Shown here piece by piece: positions 1 to 10,485 of a stretch of DNA of 64,000 bases. Each line of letters begins with the position of its first letter. Within the stretch, counting starts at the first letter, position 1. Position numbers and translations under genes: made by a program. The notes under the pieces are model-generated. The model was given only the letters and a program-made list of their open reading frames with translations, did not search any database and was not told the DNA's origin. The DNA is from Zea mays (Eukaryota; Streptophyta; Magnoliopsida; Poales; Poaceae). The stretch spans positions 116,970,207 through 117,034,206 of the forward strand of contig NC_050098.1 of NCBI RefSeq assembly GCF_902167145.1. The letters are read 5' to 3'.

Positions 1-371
1 GATTCCATCATTGCAATCAAACTCACTTGTAATTGAGGCAAGAGACACCAAACTTGTGGTGGTCCTTGTGGGAACTTTGTGTTCCAAGTGATTGAGAAGA
101 GAAAGCTCATTCGATCCGAGGGATCGTTTGAGAGAGGGAAGGGTTGAAAGAGACCCGGCCTTTGTGGCCTCCTCAACGGGGACTAGGTTTGCGAGAACCG
201 AACCTCGGTAAAACAAATCCTTGTGTCACACTCTTTATTTTGCTTGTGATTTGTTTTGCACCCTCTCTCGCGGACTCGTTTATATTTCTAACGCTAACCC
301 GGCTTGTAGTTGTGTTTATATTTGTAAATTTCAGTTTCGCCCTATTCACCCCCCCCTCTAGGCGACTATCA
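1..371 (+). repeat. S1 5' LTR (last 371 bp only)
   Basis: It is nearly identical to 8098-8467 and ends in CA directly before the primer-binding site. The only difference I see is 8 versus 7 Cs near the end. The rest lies before the window. Confidence 0.95.
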
Positions 372-373
372 AT

Positions 374-385
374 TGGTATCAAAGC
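374..385 (+). other. S1 primer-binding site (initiator tRNA-Met type)
   Basis: TGGTATCAAAGC lies 2 bases after the LTR end, the usual site where the 3' end of tRNA-iMet primes minus-strand DNA in Ty1/copia elements. Confidence 0.85.
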
Positions 386-419
386 CCGGTGCTTCATTAG
401 AGCCTAACCGCTCGAAGTA

Positions 420-3110
420 ATGTCGGGAGATCACGCCAAAAAGGAGATGGAGACCGGCGAAAAGCCCACTACAAGCCAAGGGAGCACTTCATCGGAAGAG
501 TCCCGCACCAAGAGGAGGGAGAAGAAGAAGATCTCCTCCAACAAAGGGAAGGAGAAGAAATCTTCTTCTCACCACAAAGAGAAGAAGGAAAAATCTTCTT
601 CCCACAAGCCGCATCGGAGTGGGGACAAGCAAAAGAGGATGAGGAAAGTGGTCTACTACGAGACCGACACTTCATCAACATCGACCTCCGACTCCGACGC
701 GCCCTCCGTAACTTCTAAACGCCAAGAGCGTAAGAAGTTTAGTAAGATCCCCCTACACTATCCTCGCTTTACTAAACATGCACCTCTTCTTTCCGTCCCA
801 TTAGGCAAACCACCAACTTTTGATGGTGAAGATTATGCTAGGTGGAGTGATTTAATGCGATTTCATCTAACCTCACTCCACAAAAGTATATGGGATGTTG
901 TTGAGTTTGGTGCACAGGTACCGTCCATAGGGGATAAGGATTATGATGAGGATGAGGTGGCCCAAATCGAGCACTTCAACTCTCAAGCGACAACGATACT
1001 CCTCGCCTCCTTAAGTAGAGAGGAGTATAACAAAGTGCAAGGGTTGAAGAGCGCCAAGGAGGTTTGGGATGTGCTCAAAACCGCGCACGAGGGAGATGAG
1101 CTCACCAAGATCACCAAGCGGGAAACGATCGAGGGGGAGCTCGGTCGGTTCCGGCTTCGCAAAGGGGAGGAGCCACAACACATGTACAACCGGCTCAAGA
1201 CCTTGGTGAACCAAGTGCGCAACCTCGGGAGCGTAAAGTGGGATGACCACGAAGTGGTTAAGGTTATTCTAAGATCTCTTATTTTCCTTAACCCGACTCA
1301 AGTTCAATTAATTCGTGGTAATCCAAGATATACTAAAATGACCCCCGAGGAAGTAATCGGGCATTTTGTAAGTTTTGAGTGCATGATCGAAGGCTCGAGG
1401 AAAATCAACGAGCTTGACGAACCCACCACATCCGAAGCTCAACCGGTCGCATTCAAGGCGACGTAGGAAAAGAAGGAGGAGTCTACACCAAGTAGACAAC
1501 CAATAGACGCCTCCAAGCTTGACAATGAGGAAATGGCGCTCGTCATCAAGAGCTTCCGCCAAATCCTCAAGCAAAGGAGAGGGAAAGACTACAAGTCCCG
1601 CTCCAAGAAGGTGTGCTACAAATGTGGTAAGCCCGGTCATTTTATTGCTAAATGTCCTATATCTAGTGACAGTGACCGAGGCGACGACAAGAAGGGGAGA
1701 AGAAAGGAGAAGAAGAGGTACTACAAGAAGGGCGGCGATGCTCATGTTTGTCGGGAGTGGGATTCCGACGAAAGCTCAAGCGACTCCTCCGACGACGAGG
1801 ACGCCGCCAACATCGCCGTCACCAAGGGACTTCTCTTCCCCAACGTCGGCCACAAGTGCCTCATGGCAAAGGACGGCAAAAAGAAAAAGGTAAAATCAAG
1901 ATCCTCCACTAAATATGAAACTTCGAGTGATGAAAATGCTAGTGATGAGGAGGATAACTTGCGTACCCTTTTTGCCAATCTTAACATGGAACAAAAAGAA
2001 AAATTAAATGAATTAATTAGTGCTATTCATGAAAAAGATGACCTTTTAGATTCCCAAGAGGACTGTCTAATTAAAGAAAACAAGAAACATGTTAAGGTTA
2101 AAAATGCTTATGTTCTAGAAGTAGAAAAATGTGAAAAATTATCTAGTGAGCTAAGCACTTGCCGTGAGATGATTGACAACCTTAGGAATGAAAATGGTAG
2201 TTTAAATGCTAAGGTTGATTCACATGTTTGCAATATTTCAACTTCAAATCCTAGAGATGATAATATTGATTTACTTGCTAGGATTGATGAGTTAAATGCT
2301 TCCCTTGCTAGCCTTAGAATTGAAAATGAAAAATTGCTTGCTAAGGCTAAAGATTTTGATGTTTGCAATGCTACTATTTCCGACCTTAGAACTAAGAATG
2401 ACATGTTACATGCTAAGGTCGTAGAATTAAAATCTTGCAAACCCTCTACATCTAGTGTTGAGCATGTATCTATTTGTACTAGATGTAGAGATGTTAACAT
2501 TGATGCTATACATGATCACATGTCTTTGATTAAACAACAAAATGATCATATAGCAAAATTAGATGCAAAAATTGCCGAGCATAACTTGGAAAATGAAAAA
2601 TTCAAATTTGCTAGAAGTATGCTCTATAATGGGAGACGCCCTGGCATCAAGGATGGCATTGGCTACCAAAGGGGAAACAATGTCAAACTTAGTGCCCCTC
2701 CTAAAAGATTGTCCAATTTTGTTAAGGGCAAGGCTCCCATGCCTCAGGATAACGAGGGTTACATTTTATACCCTGCCGGTTATCCTGAGAATAAAATTAG
2801 GAGAATTCATTCTAGGAAGTCTCACTCTGGCCCTAATCATGCTTTTATGTATAAGGGTGAGACATTTAGTTCTAGGCAACCAACCCGTGCTAAGTTGCCT
2901 AAGAAAACTCCTAGTGCATCAAATGATCACAATATTTCATTTAAAACTTTTGATGCATCTTATGTTTTGACTAACAAATCCGGCAAGGTAGTTGCCAAAT
3001 ATGTTGGGGGCAAGCACAAGGGTTCAAAGACTTGTGTTTGGGTACCCAAAGTTCTTGTGTCTAATGCCAAAGGACCCAAAACCATTTGGGTACCTAAAGT
3101 CAAGAACTAA
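420..3110 (+). pseudogene. gag: S1 gag (capsid/nucleocapsid), one internal stop
   Basis: This is the structural protein that packages element RNA into cytoplasmic particles. The ATG at 420 is the first after the primer-binding site. Residues 1-110 are Lys/Glu/Ser-rich. A UBN2/gag-like domain follows at about 120-330, with the GEDYARWSDLM start typical of copia gag. A CCHC knuckle (CYKCGKPGHFIAKC) sits at residue 399. A long coiled coil with repeated short heptad-like blocks spans roughly bases 1960-2620. The single reading frame runs to TAA at 3108, broken only by TAG at 1464. Pol follows in the +1 frame. The long coiled coil and the basic end are typical of Sirevirus gag. Confidence 0.88.
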
Positions 3111-3123
3111 ACTTGTTTTGTAG

Positions 3124-6100
3124 GTTTATGCATCCGGGGGCTCAAGTTGGATACTCGACAGCGGGTGCACAAACCACATGACAGGGGAGAAGAAGATGTT
3201 CTCCTCCTACGAGAAAAACCAAGATCCCCAACGAGCTATCACATTTGGGGATGGAAATCAAGGTTTGGTCAAAGGTCTTGGTAAAATTGCTATATCTCCT
3301 GACCATTCTATTTCAAATGTTTTTCTTGTAGATTCTCTAGATTATAATTTGCTTTCTGTTTCTCAATTATGTCAAATGGGCTACAACTGTCTATTTACTG
3401 ATATAGGTGTCACTGTCTTTAGAAGAAGTGATGATTCAATAGCATTTAAGGGAGTGTTAGAGGGTCAGCTATACTTGGTAGATTTTGATAGAGCTGAACT
3501 CGACACTTGCTTAATTGCTAAGACTAACATGGGTTGGCTCTGGCACCGCCGACTAGCTCATGTTGGGATGAAGAATCTTCATAAGCTTCTAAAGGGAGAA
3601 CACATTTTAGGACTAACAAATGTTCATTTTGAGAAAGACAGGATTTGTAGCGCATGCCAAGCAGGAAAGCAAGTTGGCACTCATCATCCGCATAAGAACA
3701 TAATGACGACCGACAGGCCACTGGAGCTCCTGCATATGGATCTATTCGGCCCGATCGCTTACATAAGCATCGGCGGGAGTAAGTACTGTCTAGTTATTGT
3801 GGATGATTATTCTCGCTTCACTTGAGTATTCTTTTTACAAGAAAAATCTCAAACCCAAGAGATCTTAAAGGGATTCTTGAGACGGGCTCAAAATGAGTTC
3901 GGCTTAAGGATCAAGAAAATAAGAAGCGACAACGGAACGGAGTTCAAGAACTCTCAAATCGAAGGCTTCCTTGAGGAGGAGGGCATCAAGCATGAGTTCT
4001 CTTCTCCCTACACACCGCAACAAAATGGTGTAGTGGAGAGGAAGAATCGAACTCTATTAGACATGGCAAGGACCATGCTTGATGAATACAAGACTTCGGA
4101 TCGGTTTTGGGCCGAGGCGGTCAACACCGCTTGCTACGCCATCAACCGGTTATATCTACACCGAATCCTCAAGAAGACATCATATGAACTCCTAACCGGT
4201 AAAAAGCCCAACATTTCATATTTTAGAGTCTTCAGGTAGCAAATGCTTTATTCTTATTAAAAGAGGTAGAAAATCTAAATTTGCTCCTAAGACTGTAGAA
4301 GGCTTTTTACTTGGTTATGACTCAAACACAAGGGCATATAGGGTCTTTAACAAGTCCACTGGACTAGTTGAAGTCTCATGTGATGTTGTGTTTGATGAGA
4401 CTAATGGCTCTCAAGTAGAGCAAGTTGATCTTGATGAGATAGGTATTGAAGAGGCTCCGTGCATCGCGCTAAGGAACATGTCCATTGGGGATGTGTGTCC
4501 AAAGGAATCCGAAGAGCCTCCAAATGCACAAGATCAACCATCCTCCTCCATGCAAGCATCTCCACCAACTCAAAATGAGGAAGAGGCTCAAGTTGATGAA
4601 GAAGAAGATCAATCAAATGAGCCTCCTCAAGATGACGACATAGATCAAGGGGGAGATGCAAATGATCAAGAAAAGGAGGATGAGCAAGAACAAAGACCAC
4701 CACACCCAAGAGTCCATCAAGCAATTCAACGAGATCACCCCGTCGACACCATCCTCGGCGACATTAATAAGGAGGTAACTACTCGATCTCGTGTTGCCCA
4801 TTTTTGTGAACATTACTCGTTTGTTTCCTCTATTGAGCCACACAGGGTAGAGGAAGCACTCCAAGATTCGGATTGGGTGGTGGCAATGCAAGAGGAGCTC
4901 AACAACTTCACTAGGAATGAGGTATGGCATTTAGTTCCACGTCCTAACCAAAATGTTGTAGGAACCAAATGGGTCTTCCGCAACAAGCAAGATGAGCATG
5001 GTGTGGTGACAAGGAACAAAGCTCGACTTGTGGCCAAGGGGTACTCTCAAGTCGAAGGTTTGGATTTCGGTGAAACCTATGCACCCGTAGCTAGGCTTGA
5101 GTCAATTCGCATAATATTAGCCTATGCTACTTACCATGGCTTTAAGCTTTATCAAATGGACGTGAAAAGTGCCTTCCTCAATGGACCAATCAAGGAAGAG
5201 GTCTATGTTGAGCAACCTCCCGGCTTTGAAGACAGTGAGTATCCTAACCATGTCTATAAGCTCTCTAAGGCGCTTTATGGGCTCAAGCAAGCCCCAAGAG
5301 CATGGTATGAATGCCTTAGAGATTTTCTTATTGCAAATGGATTCAAAGTCGGAAAGGCCGATCCTACACTCTTTACTAAAACTCTTGAAAATGACTTGTT
5401 TGTATGCCAAATTTATGTTGATGATATTATATTTGGGTCTACTAACGAGTCTACATGTGAAGAGTTTAGTAGGATCATGACACAAAAGTTCGAGATGTCT
5501 ATGATGGGGGAGTTGAAGTATTTCTTAGGATTTCAAGTAAAACAACTCCAAGAGGGCACCTTCATTAGCCAAACGAAATACACTCAGGATATTCTAAGCA
5601 AGTTTGGAATGAAGGATGCCAAACCCATCAAGACACCCATGGGAACTAATGGGCATCTCGACCTCGACACGGGAGGTAAGTCCGTGGATCAAAAGGTATA
5701 CCGGTCGATGATAGGTTCTTTACTCTATTTATGTGCATCTCGACCGGATATTATGCTTTCCGTTTGCATGTGTGCAAGATTCCAATCCGACCCTAAGGAA
5801 TCCCACCTTACGGCCGTAAAACGAATCTTGAGATATTTGGCTTATACTCCTAAGTTTGGGCTTTGGTACCCTCGGGGATCCACATTTGATTTGATTGGTT
5901 ATGCGGATGCCGATTGGGCGGGGTGCAAAATCAATAGGAAGAGCACATCGGGGACTTGCCAGTTCTTGGGAAGATCCTTGGTGTCTTGGGCTTCAAAGAA
6001 GCAAAATTCGGTTGCTCTTTCCACCGTCGAAGCCGAGTATATTGCCGCAGGCCATTGTTGCGCACAATTACTCTGGATGAGGCAAACCCTGCGGGACTAC

Positions 6101-6370
6101 GGTTACAAATTAACCAAAGTCCCCTTGCTATGTGATAATGAGAGTGCAATCAAAATGGCCGACAATCCTGTCGAGCATAGCCACACTAAGCACATAGCCA
6201 TTCGGTATCACTTTCTTAGGGATCACCAACAAAAGGGAGATATCGAGATTTCTTATATTAACACTAAAGATCAATTAGCCGATATCTTTACCAAGCCACT
6301 TGATGAACAAACTTTTACCAAACTTAGGCATGAGCTCAATATTCTTGATTCACGCAATTTCTTTTGCTAG
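3124..6370 (+). pseudogene. pol: S1 pol (protease-integrase-RT-RNase H), broken
   Basis: This polyprotein would cut gag-pol, copy the RNA and insert the DNA. The frame opens at 3124 just after a TAG. The protease site is DSGCTNHM (from 3157). The integrase zinc region (HRRLAHVG, then CSACQ) lies near 3541-3665. The acidic triad appears as LHMDLFGP, RSDNGTEF and NGVVERKNR. RT carries [11 protein letters not shown] and [10 protein letters not shown] (about 5416). RNase H carries ADADWAGC and VEAEYIA. Lesions: TGA at 3823 where the family has Trp, and a frameshift near 4230, after which the rest reads in another frame to TAG at 6368. The acidic stretch at about 4420-4720 is the integrase-RT linker. 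The RT matches the one in S2 almost residue for residue. Confidence 0.9.
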
Positions 6371-7231
6371 ATTGCACACATAGCTCATTTATATACCTTT
6401 GATCATGTCTCTTTCATGTGCTATGACTAATGGTTTTTCAAGTCTATTTCAAACCAAGTCATAGGTGTATTGAAAGGGAATTGGAGTCTTCGACGAAGAC
6501 AAAGGCTTCCACTCCGTAACTCATCCTTCGCCGTCACTCCAAGCAACTCTCCATTCTTGGGGGAGAAAAGCATGAGCATCAAAGAAAAGGACTTTGTCTT
6601 TGGGGGAGAAAGAAAGAAGCCCAAAGCAAAAGGACCGGACTTCGTCTTTGGTATAATCTTAACTCATTTATTTATGACCAAAGAGGAAGATAGCACTTAA
6701 AGGGCTCTAATGATTCCGTTTTTGGCGATTCATGCCAAAAAGGGGGAGAGAGTATGAGCCCAAAGCAAAAGGACCGCACCACCACCAATTTCAAAAACTT
6801 TGTGTCTTCAAGAATTTTATCATTTGGTATCCTATTGTGTTCAAAAAGGGGGATAAGTAGTATTTCAAAAATGATATATCAAAACCCTCTTGAACACTAA
6901 GAGGAGGATCTCATTTAAGGGGGAGTTTTGTTTAGTCAAAGGAAAAGCAATTAAAACAGGGGGAGAGAATTTCAAATCTTGAAAAATGATTCTCAAAATC
7001 TTATTCATTTACCGTTGACTATTTGCAAAAGAACTTTGAAAAGGATTTACAAAATAGTTTGCAAAAACAAAACATGTGGTGCAAGCGTGGTCCAAAATGT
7101 TATATAAGAAAGAAACAATTCATGCATAAATTCCAAGCAACCTTTGCACTCACGTTATGCAAACTAGTTCAATTATGCACTTTTATATTTGCTTTGGTTG
7201 TGTTGGCATCAATCACCAAAAAGGGGGAGAT
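6371..7231 (+). other. S1 3' non-coding region with repeated polypurine tracts
   Basis: No credible gene lies here. The stretch holds about seven copies of a GGGGGAGA-like purine block (near 6557, 6600, 6737, 6843, 6917, 6957 and 7220). The last, AAAAAGGGGGAGA at about 7218-7230, abuts the LTR and should be the working plus-strand primer. Repeated tracts of this kind are a described Sirevirus trait. Confidence 0.8.
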
Positions 7232-7429
7232 TGAAAGGGAATTAGGCTTACACCTAGTTCCTAAATAATTTTGGTGGTTGAATCGCCCAACACAAACAAT
7301 TGGACTAACTAGTTTGCTCTAGATTATATGTTCTACAGGTGCCAAAGGTTCATCTATAACTATACGAAATCGACTGTCCGGAATACCGTAGATTATTCCG
7401 GACAGGAGAAGTTTTTTGGAAAAACAGGC

Positions 7430-7840
7430 CAAACGCGGACCGTCCGGGCCCTTGCGGCGGACCGTCCGCGACACTAGAATGACTCTCGGACAGAACCAAT
7501 GCAAAAATACAAGTTTCCACTACGGACTGTCCGGAGGAAAAGCAAAGACCGTCCGAGCCCTCGCGCGGACCGTCCGGCCTCAGGCGCGGACCGTCCGGTC
7601 GGTAAGAAACCGAAAAACCTGAAGGTAACGGGTTCGGAGAAATGAATTATAGGGGGCCTCGCGGACCGTCCGGGGTGCACGACCGGACCGTCCGCGACTG
7701 GCTCTGTCTGACATCTGACGACGCATTAAATGCAATATAGCCGTTGATATAGCCGTTACTGCTGACCGTTGCATTTTCAGCCGTTGATCTACAGGGGCGG
7801 ACCGTCCGGACCCGACTCGCGGACCGTCCGCGCTTGGCAG
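7430..7840 (+). repeat. Palindrome array CGGACCGTCCG in S1 LTR
   Basis: I count about ten copies or near-copies of the self-complementary CGGACCGTCCG within 410 bp (for example near 7436, 7457, 7567, 7586, 7661, 7682, 7798 and 7820). They lie upstream of the TATA box, in U3. Palindrome clusters in LTRs are described for Sireviruses; a regulatory role is inferred from position. Confidence 0.85.
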
Positions 7841-7872
7841 AATGGCCCAACGGCTAGGAAGTGGTTGGTGGC

Positions 7873-7879
7873 TATAAAT
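7873..7879 (+). promoter_or_regulatory. TATA box of S1 LTR
   Basis: TATAAAT lies at the end of the palindrome array, followed by C/A-rich sequence suited to a start site about 30 bp on. The transcribed copy would be the 5' LTR, off-window. Confidence 0.65.
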
Positions 7880-8467
7880 TCAACCCCAACCACCTCCATT
7901 CAATACATCCAAGCATTCCAACCTTCAACATTCAATACAAGAGCTAGCAATCCATTCCAAGACACATTCAAAGCCTCCATCTCTCCAAGTTTCACAATTG
8001 AGAAAAGAAATCATTAGTGATTAGTGGCTTGAGAGAGAAAGTGATCCGTGTGTTATTTGTCGCTCTTGTCGCTTGGCTTTTTCAATCGTGCTTTCTTGAT
8101 TCCATCATTGCAATCAAACTCACTTGTAATTGAGGCAAGAGACACCAAACTTGTGGTGGTCCTTGTGGGAACTTTGTGTTCCAAGTGATTGAGAAGAGAA
8201 AGCTCATTCGATCCGAGGGATCGTTTGAGAGAGGGAAGGGTTGAAAGAGACCCGGCCTTTGTGGCCTCCTCAACGGGGACTAGGTTTGCGAGAACCGAAC
8301 CTCGGTAAAACAAATCCTTGTGTCACACTCTTTATTTTGCTTGTGATTTGTTTTGCACCCTCTCTCGCGGACTCGTTTATATTTCTAACGCTAACCCGGC
8401 TTGTAGTTGTGTTTATATTTGTAAATTTCAGTTTCGCCCTATTCACCCCCCCTCTAGGCGACTATCA

Positions 8468-9524
8468 CCTATAATATAGGCGAGGTCGTGGTTTCACGGA
8501 CGAGTTGGTCTAAAATACCCATTCAGGTTTAAAACCCATTTGTAAGAATGTGGTTTAGTTAATACTTGTAACATAGACTAGACCATATTAAATTAGGTGG
8601 GGTCTAGATTAGCTTGGATATAACTAGATTAAACTTAGTTTAAGTTAGATAAATCTACCAGGGTAGAATAAATATTAATAGGACATGCTAGAATCTTTTG
8701 AGAGAGGATAGATTACATGCGTAGGTGGATCAGAAATTCTGTTTAAATTAAAACAGAGGGATTATGCAACCACGGATGGTTAAGGTAGTTGCATATGGCT
8801 AGGTTGGACTAAAACTCCAATTTAGGTTAAAACATATTTACAGGAGTCAGATCTAATCTTATTTTACTAGTATATCTAACATGGTTGTCCATTAGATTAG
8901 ATCTGATCTGATTAGATGGGATCTGAATTAAATTGGTGTAATCAGATTAGACTAGATAAGATCTACTTAATTTATCTTGGAATATGTCTGTTACACTATT
9001 ATGAGATAAGCAAAGTGGTGGGGATAAGTATGCTTATTAGGACATGATGAGTCTCTAAGAATAAGATAGGATCTTTTGAGATTAGTTACATCTATTAGGA
9101 TATGATAGAATCTTTTCGAGATAAGATGGGTCTATTAAGATAAGAGAGAATCTTTTAAGATAAGAGGAACCTATATGAAATAGATACACTTTAATGAAGG
9201 ATAATCTAAGTTGTTTAATTATCTTATGAATTCTATTTATTTATATTTATGCCTATACGCATATGTAGATGTAACTGTGGATATTACTCCACAACTAATC
9301 ACACTCAATCAAAGATCCAAATCAGGCAGTATCATAATAACAAACACTCAAGCGTATAGATATCTATAAAAATGGTTTTGTTTTTGTTTCTAAGATTAGG
9401 TCTCCTATTCTTAAAGGTCACTTTAGGTACGGGATTGCAAAGTGTGAAATCTACTTTTGTCTTTAGAAGGATTTGTAAGAATAATCAGAGTAAAGCGAAA
9501 ATAGACTAGAAAAGATTAAGATAG
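8468..9524. other. Unassigned AT-rich stretch between S1 and H
   Basis: No ORF or recognisable transposon domain. It is rich in short degenerate repeats such as GATAGAATCTTTTGAGATAAGA (between 8690 and 9170) and AGATTAGATCTGATCTGATTAG-like runs (8850-8960). It may be the end of another old element. The first bases (CCTAT) would be S1's target duplication, and GATAG at 9520-9524 would be H's; neither partner is in view. Confidence 0.5.
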
Positions 9525-10392
9525 TGTTGGTACCCTGAAACTAGGGTACCCCTTACTATTGTATAAAGACGCAGTACCCACGTGGCTATCTCTTAGTCGC
9601 GTGGTAGAGGTGCTGTGTGTGGGACCAAGCCATGACTCGCCATAGCCTCGGGCGACTACTCTGGGTCGACAACAGCGCCTGACCCCACCACATGGGCAGG
9701 TCCGGAGCCGCCACGTGTCCAGAGAAAGTGATAGACCCCAAGGCCTCAACAGTGAGTCCGGACCCCCATGGGAGAGTGCCGGACCACTGGATATATAGTT
9801 CGGACCTCCAAGATTGGTCCAGGACCTCCATGTGTGCAAGCCGGACCCCTAGAATGGGATACGGACCCCCCCCCCACGTATGGGGTCCGGGCCGCCCACA
9901 ATGGGGTCCCAAGGTTCCAGGACAGAACATACTCGTGCCTTGATCAGGACCCAGGCGGGGGTCCGGTGCCGACACGTGTCCAGACCTGATCTGGTTATCA
10001 CGTACACTCCTCCTCCCCGCTCAGGCGGAGACCCGATGCTACCACGTGGCGTACTGCGCGCGGCATAAGCCAACGGGCGGAACCTAGCATGACGCGCTCT
10101 GGGCTGCGCACGCCTTCGCATTCATTACGGATAAGACGTGCGCCTGTCCATTCCACTGACAGGCGGCGAGCCCAGTCCATGATATGCGGGTCGTGCCATT
10201 ACTCGCACGTTACTGACTATCAATGCGGCATGGACTACGGGCTTCATGACTCCCGCTGATTACTCGTGCGTTATTAAGGCGAAGGATCTTTGTATACTGT
10301 CAGCATTTACTATCCACATAATGTATTCCTACCATTATGCTCCTGGGCCCGTATGTCGGGGCTCAGCATCCTTGTATGTGCCTCCCTTAAAC

Positions 10393-10399
10393 TATAAAA
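10393..10399 (+). promoter_or_regulatory. TATA box of H 5' LTR
   Basis: TATAAAA about 90 bp before the Huck insertion. Any transcript would start near 10425 and run straight into Huck, so the insertion probably inactivates H. Confidence 0.65.
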
Positions 10400-10480
10400 G
10401 GGAAGGCACACAGCGTTACAGGGGACAAGTTCACAGACTCAATCACATACTCAATACAGCTTACACACAGTGGAGGTAGG

Positions 10481-10485
10481 GTATT
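10481..10485. repeat. Huck target-site duplication, left copy (GTATT)
   Basis: GTATT here and at 38125-38129 exactly flank the TGTCGG...CCGACA element, as expected for a 5-bp gypsy integrase duplication. Confidence 0.95.

Larger units (their letters stand above)
1..8467 (+). mobile_element. S1: Sirevirus (Ty1/copia, Opie-type) LTR retrotransposon, 5' end off-window
   Basis: The order is partial LTR, primer-binding site, gag with a CCHC knuckle and long coiled coil, then protease, integrase, reverse transcriptase and RNase H, then a purine-rich 3' region and a full LTR. Integrase before RT is the Ty1/copia order. Long gag, repeated polypurine tracts and palindrome-rich LTRs are Sirevirus hallmarks. 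The 371 bp of 5' LTR in view match 8098-8467 except for one C in a poly-C run, so insertion looks recent. Gag and pol nevertheless carry three lesions (stops at 1464 and 3823, frameshift near 4230), so this copy would need proteins in trans. The Opie rather than Ji assignment is from memory of the LTR start. Confidence 0.93.
7232..8467 (+). repeat. S1 3' LTR, complete (1,236 bp)
   Basis: It starts TGAAAGGGAATTAGGC just after the polypurine tract and ends CTATCA. The U3 part carries the palindrome array and a TATA box. Short open frames inside are by-products and also occur in the 5' copy. Confidence 0.95.
9525..10485 (+). repeat. H 5' LTR, first part (to Huck insertion)
   Basis: It starts TGTTGGTACCCTGAAAC and matches 59719-60038 over its first 320 bp. 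Bases 9735-9900 carry repeated CCGGACC blocks. It is interrupted at GTATT (10481-10485) and resumes at 38130. Confidence 0.88.

Noticed and set aside
144..407. 87-residue open frame with hydrophobic stretches
   Set aside because: It lies in the S1 LTR and runs across the LTR end into the primer site. The 3' LTR copy (8241-8474) ends differently. No sign of selection as protein.
3124..6370. A retroviral envelope gene downstream of S1 pol, as in some Sireviruses
   Set aside because: Only purine tracts and short frames lie between 6371 and 7231; no frame is long enough and none has a signal peptide plus membrane anchor.
7430..7840. CRISPR-like regular repeats
   Set aside because: Repeat spacing is irregular, there are no unique equal-length spacers or cas genes, and the context is a plant LTR.
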